64,000 nucleotides of DNA, from contig OENT01000232.1 of assembly GCA_900239685.1 (NCBI GenBank), positions 91,826 to 155,825 on the forward strand, read 5' to 3'. The notes beneath the pieces were generated by a model that was not told the DNA's origin, made no database searches, and worked only from the letters and a program-made list of their open reading frames with translations. The position numbers and the translations under genes were made by a program. This DNA is from Rotaria macrura (lineage: Eukaryota > Rotifera > Eurotatoria > Philodinida > Philodinidae). Of the stretch, positions 55,001 through 64,000 are shown in pieces; position 1 is the stretch's first letter, and every line of letters starts with the position of its first letter.

Positions 55001-58000
55001 TTGCTAAATTCGAGAAACAACAGAAATTTGTAGAACAGAATCGAGATCACAAATCATTTAGAGTTCTTATAAATTCTTGTAGTTACTGGGAATGTATAGT
55101 TAACGTTTTAATTTATTCGATATGAAATGAATTAAAACAATAACTATTGCTCTCGTCACTAAGATTAGTATTGTATATTTGTATCAAAAAATGTTATAAA
55201 TCATATGCAAAATAGTCTGAGAAAAGATTTTCCAGTTATATCTGCAAAATCAAGTGAAGTCAATTGCACTGTTCGGCTGCGATTGAATAGATATGGTAAT
55301 TAGTGAGATCCTGATATCATGAGTCAAGCCCGCGTAATAAATGAGAGTAAGGTATTAGTATATCATCAGTGTTTTATTAAGAATTGAGAATAGTCGTCAC
55401 TGGCAAGAAGATATGTCGCTACTGAATCTATTAATGGGGGATCGATATAGAGTGTTAATAATCTTCTTCGTTCGAAGAATATGAATCTATTTTAAATAAA
55501 GGTATTTTCAGGCACAAAAAGTATTTTCTTGTTCTGCTTTTTAAATATTGTTAACTATATATATAGAGAGAGAGAGCCAAGTATTCCAAGCAGTTCAGTT
55601 CTTAGGTGAAACAATTTCAGGGATAGATCTTGTATTAACATTTAACTCATCGACATATTAGTAATGCTCTATCGAATGGTTCTAATGACTCTTAAAATAT
55701 TAACAAATCACCATAGCGCTAAGTAGATCTATCTATTATTACACTACAAATGATGATAAAAAAATCTGTCGCAGTTCGACTTTGTGTTTAAATCAGTAGT
55801 ATCATTTGCAATTCATTCATCTGGCAAAGGGAAATATGTCGAACACTGCATGGTTACAGTGAATCGTCAAAATCAGAAAAAGGTTCCACTTATCATTGTT
55901 TGTACCTATTGAGCAATAATCGACACTTAGAAGTAGAAGTCTTATCCTTAGATTTGGTTTCTACTATTATAATTCCTTTCAGTATGGTGGAACCAGCAAC
56001 TTTCTAGTGAGCTCTCACGAGAAACCGAAGGATATTCGTACTGACATCAACAAAGGCGAGAGAACTATTTGATATTAAAAATACTCTACGACAGCGACTG
56101 AATTTGTTATACAGTTAAGCATACGAGTCATGAAATCTCAACAATTATTGAAATTGATGGCATTTCAAAAACGACAAGAAATGAGCTGAAAAAAGATTTG
56201 TTTACAATCAAAGGGAAAATTTGTTCATCATAGGTTTTAAGAAAGTATTCAAATGTAATCAATCTCAAAAATGATTCCATTTCCAGATTTTAGATGAAAA
56301 CCAAACAGTAAGATTTTGACTGCAGCATTTTTCACTGGTGAATATCGAAAAAGTTTGGAAAATTTCATAATGCGAAATATTTCTATATCTAAAATCGGTT
56401 TCATTAAATGTCATACATTGGTGTAGATTCGACGTATTGATAATGTTAGGCAGAGTGGCTTATATGGCTGTAGATGTGTCGTGAACGTAAATACGTATGA
56501 AACACTGTCGTAAATATAGACAATTATAGCCGGCCTCACTCACCGCATCTTCTCTTCAAACTCGAAACTCACATTTAATAATGAAATACTCTGATGTCTT
56601 GTTCATGTAACGATCTGTCCTAGCACCGTCTCACATTATACAGCTCTTGAAAACTATGGTTACTTTAGAGAATTCTCTAGTTAAATCATTTTTAATAACT
56701 AATAGATCGATTACAAACTTTCACCATTCTATGGTACGACTTTGTCTAAAAATGCCAAGGTGAACCTACTCAATACATTTAGTACATCCAATAATAAATT
56801 TTGTATTCATACTACTCGTTCTATCGATAGACAGTTGTCTGAGAAATCAAACAGACTGATCATTGTTGTAAGTTTTTGAAGTATTCATCAATTTTATCAA
56901 TAATCTTGACAAACCATTGCTAGAAATATTATCTTTAAACGTTTGTAAAAATTCTATATAGAACGATTTGATGTTCTATTCTTCGATCTGATTTGACTGT
57001 ACTCCTTAGTATCCAAGATTTTACATTCTCGGTATACTTCATTCAATATTCTTGTTTTGACGCAAAGACGAATGGGGTGTGCTGCATTTCCATCACTAGG
57101 AAATCAACAAAAGAGAAACGTCAATTAATTTACTCGATATCGTTTGAGTAATGTTTGCAAAGTATCTCTATTGTTGACCGGAGCACCATGATCATCATCC
57201 AATAAACGTTTAATTGTACCAATAAAGAGAAGTATTTCTTTACACGCTTGTCTTGATGGTAAATTGTTAATAATGTTTTGATGAAGAATGGTTTCATTTC
57301 GTATAATCTCTGTCTACCAAAAAAAATTAAATATACATATGTTAATATAATGTTTAATCTCAAATTTTCAGTTATTATTCTACTTTAAGTGATATCCATT
57401 TACGATGAAAACTTTCTAATCCTGCTTCAGTTGATTGCAAATCATATAAATTATATGTCGTTAAACGTTTAACTAATGTTTCTGTACTGGCATAAACATC
57501 ACCTATACTCTCCAGTCTTTTTTCGACTTCCTAGAAACAAAATACATTCATTTAAAACATCAAGATAAAAAAGATAAACCAGTATTTTTACCATCATTCG
57601 TTCCAATTGAGTTTTTAATTCATTAATATCTCCTTCGTATCTCGTTCGTGATTCAATTGAACATTGACTTAATGAATCTTCAAGATAAGTTAAATTACGT
57701 CGTATATCACTAACAATAACTGTTGCACATTTATGACTGAATCAAATTAATATCAGAAGAATTTTCATGAAATAAATCTAAGAAATAATTATGCATTTTT
57801 ACCTATCAAATCTTTCTTTCACATCATTTAGTACTCTAATAAAATTATCTTTGACATTGATGATATCATTTTGTAATGAAACAACATTTAATTCTTTAGA
57901 AAGACTTTGTATTTCATCGTGTAAATGCAACAATTCGGGTTCGATCATAACCAAGCGTTGTTTCAAATCCTGCAAAAAAAATTGTAATATGAACTATCTA

Positions 58001-61000
58001 CATAACAAATGGCAATTCGGCTTTATTGATTATAATGCACTGGTATTTCAAATATATTGAGAAATTTTTGGAATTTATTTCGCTTTGGTTTAGAGACTTA
58101 TTTGAAAATCTAAATAATCTTTGTTGTTTGACAGTATGCTAGAATAGAAACTTTTCAGACATGGAAACTGTCAATATTCAAACTTGATTTATACAAATGA
58201 GGCAAAAGTTTCGTTGAAGAAATACAACCATTCTGAAGGTTTTAGTAAACAGATGAGAGACGCTCATTGGAGCCTTAGAGAATTTTTAACATCAACTATT
58301 TTTGAGAAACTACTTGTAAAAATGCATCACTTGCCGAGCTTAATTAATAGAGATAGATCGAATCTATCACATGTCGCACGGACTCGAACTGTTGGACTTG
58401 TAAAACAACTCTAGATAGAATAGAAACATCTCTAATCTTTCAATCCAAGTCTATCGATGTGGAAGTGGTGGAGTAACTCTGCTTCGAATTTCAGTGCCTT
58501 TGAAGTCTTTTCTGCTTATATGTCTGTGGCATTTTCTTATGGATTTTGATTTTTGACAAATGCAACAGACAATACATAGCCTAGGTTGTCAGCTCATACT
58601 AAGAGACGTCAGTGATGTATTCCGGGAATATTGTCGATCAATCCAGCGTTCCTATCCTCTTTCTCAAAAAAAAAGTAACAAAAACTTACACAATTTTCGT
58701 TCTTCGACATTAGCTAAGTAATAAATTGACTTATATTTCCGGGATCTCTGTCTGGTACTTTCAATTTTTTAATACTTGACATTATCTTAAAAAGGCTTTC
58801 GGAAGTCAAAAATACAATTATATGTTTAGCCATGGATACTTATAAGATAAGAACTTAGATGAACGTCAAAAGATTGATGGAAATGATTGTTTGCAAAAAT
58901 TTGTGGATAATGTCTATCAAAAAATTCTAGGCCCTTCCATTATGAAAAACGATCGAGAGCCTAGTTTCGATCTCGTTTTTTTTAACTACTAGTGTGTAAA
59001 TCTTAGGTGGGCGATGATAACTTTTTATAAAAGTTTTTAAAAGTTTTACAAAAATCTTATTTGAAAAAAATTAAGAAAAGTGTTTTCAACCTTAAAAAGA
59101 ACAGAAGCTGCTTGAATTTGTTCAAAATGTAATAATCGTTTTGTTAATGGTAATTGCTGTTGCACTCCATCTAATTGATGTCTAAGATCATCAAGTCGAA
59201 TTTCATATTCTCTCCATGTACGTAATAAATATTCATAATGTATTGTTTGTTGTGTGATTTTATCTTGTAAATCATTCGAACGTTTTTCTAAATCATGATG
59301 TTGTTTTAAATAACGTGTACGTGTATCAGAATCTAATTGATCATATAAGATATTTAATTGTCGACGTTTATCATCGATTTGTTCATTTTGACTTTTATGT
59401 TCAGATAATTGTCGAGCGTATTGATCACTTGTTGATGCAACTTGTATCGAACGACTAAGACGTTCCATGGTTACACTAAATAAATCTTCGTATAATTTAC
59501 ATTCATTTATATAGATATCTCGACAACGTTGAGCTTGAAGTAAATGTTGACGACGTTGTTCATACTAAAAATGAAAATTCTAAGATTTCAAATGAAGAAC
59601 TAATAAAAATGCATACATGTTCTTTTAAACATGTGATCATAGATTGAATCAGATGAACTTCCGATGGTATTGGCGTTGAATTACCATCATCAATAGACAT
59701 GGTTTGTCCATGTTGTTTTAAATGTGACAATTCATCTTGATATTGATCTAATTCTTGATCTTGCACCTAGGCAATAATCAATTTGTAGTTGAAAATAAAG
59801 GTGTCTTATGAAAAGAAACTCGATCCTACTCGTATAAAATGAAGTTGATCTTCAATTGAATCTTGTGTATTAGCTTTTCGTTGCTTAAATGTATTTAATT
59901 TATCTTGTAATAAATTTATTTCATCCATAAATAAATGCCATTCACGTTCACGTTGTCGTTTACGTCGTTCTTTTTCTTCATTTTGTGCTTCAAATTTAAT
60001 CATTTGTTCATCCAGTGATCTTAATGCATCTTCAATCGACTACAATAGTATATATGTGTTGTTTTCTTTTTCAAGTCAAAGAATCCTGGGGCAAAAAAAA
60101 TGCGTGTGCTCACTCTGCCAGGTGTTTGATAATCATGCTGTACAAGTGAAGAAAGTTTATTTAGTGATTCTTGATAGGTACGATGCATACGTTGATGTTC
60201 ATCTACATCCTAATGAAAATGTGACATACATACATCTAATTTCAAAATGAAGAATCAAGAAAGTAAAACCGAAGAGATATTCAAAAAATTGAGAAAAATA
60301 AAATTCTAAATGATACATAACTGAGAAAAATTATGCTCAATATTTGAAAAACTTTTATTTTCATTTACAGGCAAAATTAGTCATTGAGATTTACGAAATG
60401 ATGAGCGATACAACGTATTTATTTATAAATTGAATAGTTTCTAATGATAGATATCGGTGAATACTGTCATTGAAATAAAAATATTCCTATTCTTCAATGT
60501 TTCGTAAGTACTGAGAATACTAATTAACGGGTCTACGAAAATTGATCGAACGAAAATTGATCGTGGTAACTTGGTCGATACGAAAATTAATCGAAACGAA
60601 AATTGGTCGAGAAATTACATTATTACACGTTTCTCGACCAATTTTCGTTTCGATTAATTTTTGTATCGACCAAGTTACCACGATCAATTTTCGTTCGATC
60701 AATTTTCGCTCTCCCCTAATTAACATGATAATTGAGTGTTTAACATTATGCAGATATCGAATCTATTACAGAATAGCCTCTTCTCCTAATCATCTATTGC
60801 GTCATTTTAAATCGATTAGTTAAATGAAATCTCACAACTGTAGTAATACTTTCTGAATAAACGAATAGTCAAAAAGTTTTACTCATGAAAAAATAGTTTC
60901 CATATGAAATTGTAAGTCATCTCGAAGCCAACGTATTAAAATAGAGTATATGTGCTCATCGCTAAATGCATTGTATAGTTTAAAGATATTCTGGTCGGTT

Positions 61001-64000
61001 AAGATTATAACAATTAAAATAGAGACTGAGTTAGAAAATCTAGAAGCTAGAAACGAATCTTTTTCTTTGTGAATGATAATCGTTTAGTGAACATTCACAA
61101 TTTGTGTTATTTTCACTTTGTTTAGTATTTAACATTGGTTATGTAACCCAACGTAACATAAAAGTAACATTTTACAATACACACATCATATATGAGTCGT
61201 CATACATGAAAGTATTTATTCTATAAAAATGTCTTGGTCAGATGTTTGTTTTACAAATTAATTTCAGTTCATATCCATCGATTAACTATACAAGATAATA
61301 TTCATCGATAGACATCTATGTCGTCAATAGTTCAGAACTCACGACCCAGCATTTTATTGGATCAAGTATTTCGAATCTAGTTTAAATTGATTCTATTAAT
61401 TACTACTGAAAAATTCCTCTGTCTTTCTCTCTCTCTCTCTCTGTCTCACTCGCAACATACATTCCATTTCGTAGTGTTGAATAGAAGAAAATAATTCACG
61501 TATTTTGAGTTCTTTCAACACTCAAACAAGCAATCATAGCCACTCATATTTATATCAGCTTAGAGCATATTTATGTATTGTATGAAAACAAATGATGACG
61601 AATAAAATAGTAAATATAATAATAAATATACTAGTTTCTACGTATAATTAGACAATGTGAATAGATATTTCTAAGTGTATTATGTTTAGAAAACGAAAAA
61701 TCTAATTTTCAAATTTTTCAATGATAGACTAAATTTTTAACAAATACTATAAATTTCTAAACATACATATCTACTAGCTATCTTACTTTGATTGTTTTCT
61801 TGATAAATGTAGTTCTAGTTTCAAGTTCTGTTACTGATTCAGCGAAACGTTCTTTTAAATGTTCAAGTTCTTGGCGTAATCTTTGCAAAGTATCAATTGG
61901 CAAATTTGAGCTAAAATGAAAAAAAGAAATATACAACGAATTTTTCTCTGCCCAATGTATGATCAAATGCCTTGAGAAAGATATTATTTTCGTTCGGAAA
62001 ACTAGGAGTCAAGAATTTTAGAGTATGAATGTTTCGTTCCCGTGCATTCTAACCAAGAAAAACTTGTACTATCTTTCTAACCTATTGATATTTCGTAGTA
62101 ATAGATCGATATCATGTGATCGTTTATCAATCTGTTGTCGTTTTTCAATTAAACGTGCATGTTCTCGTTGAAGAGAATCTAAATCACGTTTATCACTTAA
62201 TGGTTCGTATTTATGTGTTTGCTTAAGCCATTCAAATAATGATTCTATATGACTACGATAATCTTTTTGTTGTCGATTTTGATTTTCATATTCCTTTAAA
62301 TCAAAGAAAAGATATTTTGAAATAGAAATAATTATGATTGAAAAATTTTACATCTTGTTTTCTTGCTACATTGATTTTGATACGTTCAATATTACTAATC
62401 AATTGTTGAATAGCTGTAGATATAACTTGAGCGATTTGTGGATAATCATGTATTAATGTGTTTATTATTTGTTTTCGTTTATCTAATTCCACTTGTATAT
62501 CATGATAACGTTGTAGTTTTTCATCGGTTGTTAATGTTTGATCAGAGATTGTGTCGCTAGTGCGTTGAATATTTTCAAGCCATTGATCATAGAATGAATA
62601 CTGTTTATTGAATTCATTCAATTGAAAATGTATTTTTTGACTTAAATCTAAACGTTGCTCGAGACTTTCACGACCCATGGTAATTTCATTTGAGAGATGA
62701 TCAACTTCATTAAGCTGAAATAAAATAGATATTTTCAATGATTTAACATTCAATATGCATATTCAATGACTGTGTAGCCGTAGAGTCAAATCTATAGAAT
62801 ATGTTACTGGCTCATTGTAACCTCATGCTGACAAGATTAATCATATAATGCGCACTTTCGTTTCACAATCAAAAAGTAGATATAAAGTGATTAAAGCTTG
62901 ATGCAATTATGTATTTTCATTTCGAGTGATACATGTATGTTGTTGGTTATTTAGCCAACTTCAAACGACTTAGCCCCGAAATTATTGAAAAAAGAAAAAG
63001 AAAAACAACAATCAATATTCGAATGTGTTCATACCCATCGATCGCTTGAGTTTCTCGCTGTTATATCTTTTACTTTAAGAATAGACCACTTTTGAATTGT
63101 TTCATCAGAAATTCATATTTTCACATAATGTACGACCATTTCGCATGAGAAATATTTGTTTCGAGTTACTCGTGTACAAATTTTAAAATTAATAAAAGAT
63201 CTACTAATGTTGCAAAAATTTCCTTTATTATTCTACTATATGAAATCTCCATATTCAAGAGAAACATCTAACAGCATGTGTCCTATAAGAAATTCAGCCC
63301 AAACTTAGATTCCTATTATCTAAAACATATGAACTCCAACAGATTTATGTTAAAGATAATAGTGGATGAGAAGAATTTGCCGAAAATTGTCTCGTCATAT
63401 ATTCTTTAGCTAGACAAGTAGACATATGCTTAAGGAAGGATAATCAATTGGTTTGATGTGATTGTCATATACTAGTTATGCAGAAAGTCTATTGATTGAT
63501 AAAAGAAATGGAAAATAATTTCACGTCTTTTATGAATAGACAACGACAATAAATACATATCAGCAGATAAGTATATGTATTGAATAGAATCTAAGCAGTA
63601 TCATCCTGTAACTAATATAATCTTGTTAGAACGAAACGTACTAAATCAAACATCCTCTTGTTTCAATTCTAGATGAGATGCCGTTGTTCTCTCAAGGCTC
63701 ATTAAAAACTCGCGACTAAGTCAGATGTAAAGATTCTAAGTAAATATCTTCTAATCTACCTATTGCATCTCTAATTAAGATACTACTGATAAGTAGTTGA
63801 AATACTTTGTGATGTCTTATATAGCTATGTTCTTGTCACTGTTCTTATTTTTTATGAGACAATTTTGTATTCTAGAAAGAAATAGATTCAAATTGTCTTA
63901 TCGTTTTTGTATGTGTTTATAAGAAATATAAGTCATGCTTGATATGTCATCAAAATTAAAAACAAAAAGACATACTATTTGTGCAGCTTCTGGTGTTCGA
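43936..64000 (-). CDS. nesprin/SYNE-like giant spectrin-repeat protein, C-terminal ~2,445 residues (5' part outside window)
   Basis: Nesprins span the outer nuclear membrane and link nuclei to the cytoskeleton through long spectrin-repeat rods. Thirty-five exons (high to low): 63976-64000+, 62352-62714, 62082-62293, 61787-61910, 60114-60209, 59830-60039, 59617-59766, 59091-59564, 57803-57969, 57592-57736, 57384-57530, 57134-57313, 54808-54975, 54591-54740, 54205-54534, 52510-52833, 50559-51680, 50421-50447, 49843-49965, 49723-49788, 49601-49653, 49172-49543, 48945-49107, 47547-47728, 47315-47468, 47074-47253, 46871-47014, 46611-46808, 46168-46548, 45968-46088, 45760-45909, 44743-44799, 44504-44661, 44024-44431, 43936-43950. 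All junctions keep frame. Almost everything is helical, charged and rich in Q, E, L and K. The last three repeats resemble the end of nesprins (KWKRFKRQLEEL; LDRLEKLLA), but no KASH domain follows. Dystonin/MACF or another rod protein is the alternative. Confidence 0.68.
46168..47728 (-). CDS. nesprin-like protein: six exons with a Ser/Pro-rich linker
   Basis: 47547-47728 (SIEQRWSTLKDLIRKRKL), 47315-47468, 47074-47253 (INTRWEILKGMV-type helix: KEVNTRWEILKGMVHETM), 46871-47014 (DSLALWLTDLDVLLTNL), 46611-46808 and 46168-46548. The last one departs from coiled-coil composition: residues 15-65 of that exon are serine-, proline- and threonine-rich (STPSTHKRLASPTPSSKSES, RSPQRYLRSRDR), with several S/T-P sites, before helix returns with WGDQCQRAQELLADFENIL. 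This is a flexible linker between repeats and a plausible phosphorylation region. All exons except the first two are phase 0/0. Confidence 0.85.
48945..49965 (-). CDS. nesprin-like protein: five exons of the middle-lower rod
   Basis: 49843-49965, 49723-49788, 49601-49653, 49172-49543 and 48945-49107. The 372-nt exon encodes LWTDAERSMRALIDNL and YKRLMDWFEHFLSVELNQRI, typical helices A and C; the last contains FEQGLENLRSWMDTIETNL. Phases 0, 0, 2, 2, 0 are consistent. The short 22- and 18-codon exons lie entirely in helices (HRHELQRLRQSIAD, HPDDTNQLMQKL). Confidence 0.86.
50421..50447 (-). CDS. nesprin-like protein: 27-nt microexon (YRRNPRKDK)
   Basis: Nine codons flanked by acceptor ttctag and donor gtaatc, phase 0 on both sides, so it can be included or skipped without changing frame. 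It would insert a strongly basic nonapeptide between two rod segments. Support is splice-site quality and phase only; alternative splicing is likely if it is real. Confidence 0.45.
50559..51680 (-). CDS. nesprin-like protein: large 374-codon exon
   Basis: This single open exon covers about three and a half spectrin repeats without interruption, while its neighbours are 9-160 codons. Repeat markers include RCQKWNDYIQAVEQNL, LEQRWHALMKTVLSKQQEV, DIIKLWLSYQNYLESYYRLL and LEKEWKDLQKSADEM. It starts after acceptor taatttag in phase 0 and ends SETLIA before donor gtatgt. Lysine, glutamine and asparagine are abundant, and AT-rich codons are used as in the neighbours. Confidence 0.9.
52510..54975 (-). 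CDS. nesprin-like protein: spectrin-repeat exons, middle rod
   Basis: 54808-54975, 54591-54740, 54205-54534 and 52510-52833, each a whole number of codons. FDQTVRTLSDWVQEQTSDL (exon 54591-54740) and SKSILSDWHEYNRLLLQIEK (exon 54205-54534) show helix-A and helix-C tryptophans spaced as in spectrin repeats; 52510-52833 has RIQQQWTNLEQNLQEI and EIVDHWRQFNTSYVHLLDRL, a full repeat of 108 residues. The 54205 donor (CAG|gtaatt) is chosen over read-through to a stop. The intron below 54205 carries an inverted-repeat element. Confidence 0.86.
53691..54034. repeat. inverted-repeat element in a nesprin-like intron (~344 bp)
   Basis: The left arm starts AAACATTTGG (53691) and the right arm ends CCAAATGTTT (54034). 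Blocks ACGTTC, GATTGTGA, CTCATTAACAAAAC, CAAGAAACG and GCAGAATTT are shared in mirrored order, ~75-80% overall, meeting near 53862. It sits in intron 52834-54204, and no target duplication was found. Confidence 0.65.
57134..60209 (-). CDS. nesprin-like protein: spectrin-repeat exons, middle-upper rod
   Basis: Eight exons. 60114-60209 encodes HQRMHRTYQESLNKLSSLV, and 59830-60039 a very charged helix with consecutive arginines and glutamates. 59617-59766 and 59091-59564 (158 codons, LRTWREYEIRLDDLRHQLDG) complete one to two repeats. 57803-57969 and 57592-57736 contain helix heptads with IKNFxR-like spacing, and 57384-57530 and 57134-57313 include SFHRKWISLK, the helix-C pattern. The 1.1-kb intron at 57970-59090 has an open stretch in another frame that I treat as chance. 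Confidence 0.85.
60529..60716. mobile_element. short MITE in a nesprin-like intron, 9-bp target duplication
   Basis: Two inverted arms (about 60531-60617 and 60630-60712) meet around 60622. CTAATTAAC occurs at 60520-60528 and 60716-60724 immediately outside, so a shared base aside this is a clean duplication of 8-9 bp. Each arm is itself built from degenerate copies of CGAAAATTGATCG. It lies in the 1.6-kb intron 60210-61786. Confidence 0.75.
61426..61443. repeat. CT dinucleotide microsatellite
   Basis: CT run in a nesprin-like intron (60210-61786), followed by GTCTC. Confidence 0.85.
61787..64000 (-). CDS. nesprin-like protein: first exons in window
   Basis: The window edge cuts an exon whose last eight codons read RTPEAAQI before donor gtatgt. 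After a 1.26-kb intron come 62352-62714 (121 codons, with FYDQWLENIQRTSDTISDQT), 62082-62293 (YRSHIESLFEWLKQTHKYEP) and 61787-61910 (LPIDTLQRLRQELEHLKERF). The W in QWLE and EWLK is the tryptophan of spectrin-repeat helix A. Phases run 0, 2, 0 without conflict. Confidence 0.85.

Noticed and set aside
58378..58400. tRNA-like T-arm (AGTTCGAGTCC on the minus strand)
   Set aside because: No acceptor stem, anticodon arm or A-box at the right distance; it lies in a nesprin-like intron.
60520..60823. Two overlapping frames on opposite strands with similar proteins
   Set aside because: The similarity is a product of the palindromic MITE, not coding.

Overview
This looks like nuclear DNA from a small invertebrate animal. 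The sequence is strongly AT-rich. Genes are cut into many short exons (20 to 400 nt) by introns that are mostly 45-150 nt with GT..AG borders and A/T-rich acceptors. All recognisable proteins are metazoan types: a GABA-B receptor, a nesprin-like spectrin-repeat protein, a CWH43/PGAP2-interacting protein, a neuronal-calcium-sensor-like protein and an alpha-1,3-fucosyltransferase. A bdelloid rotifer is my best guess, by inference from base composition, intron style and the fucosyltransferase; the sequence does not prove it.

Layout. 1-13112: no supportable gene; it holds a near-perfect foldback repeat (4211-4704) and an older inverted repeat (5091-5407). 13113-14559 (+): alpha-1,3-fucosyltransferase, 2 exons, 433 aa. 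17698-24257 (-): GABA-B-type receptor, 19 exons resolved, about 984 aa. 24258-29440: shared 5' spacer between divergent genes. 29441-34671 (+): CWH43-like protein, 17 exons, 748 aa. 34672-39838: spacer with a putative element (35462-36987) whose ends are GC-rich. 39839-40747 (-): EF-hand calcium sensor, 7 exons, 175 aa. 40748-43935: spacer with an inverted-repeat element (41988-42651) flanked by an 8-bp direct repeat. 43936-64000 (-): the C-terminal ~2,445 residues of a nesprin-like giant protein, 35 exons, open at the right edge; its introns hold two more inverted-repeat elements (53691-54034 and 60529-60716).

The exon models were built by hand. At every accepted junction splice sites and reading phase agree, which is the main support for the coordinates. 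The genes are unrelated in function and form no operon. Two act in the secretory pathway (fucosyltransferase, GPI-lipid enzyme), two in neuronal or calcium signalling, and one at the nuclear envelope and cytoskeleton.

I found no clear new multi-gene system. The most notable points are the nesprin-like gene with no recognisable KASH tail, an NCS-family protein without the myristoylation glycine, a GABA-B receptor lacking the usual ligand contacts, and at least four unrelated short inverted-repeat element families, two with clean candidate target-site duplications.
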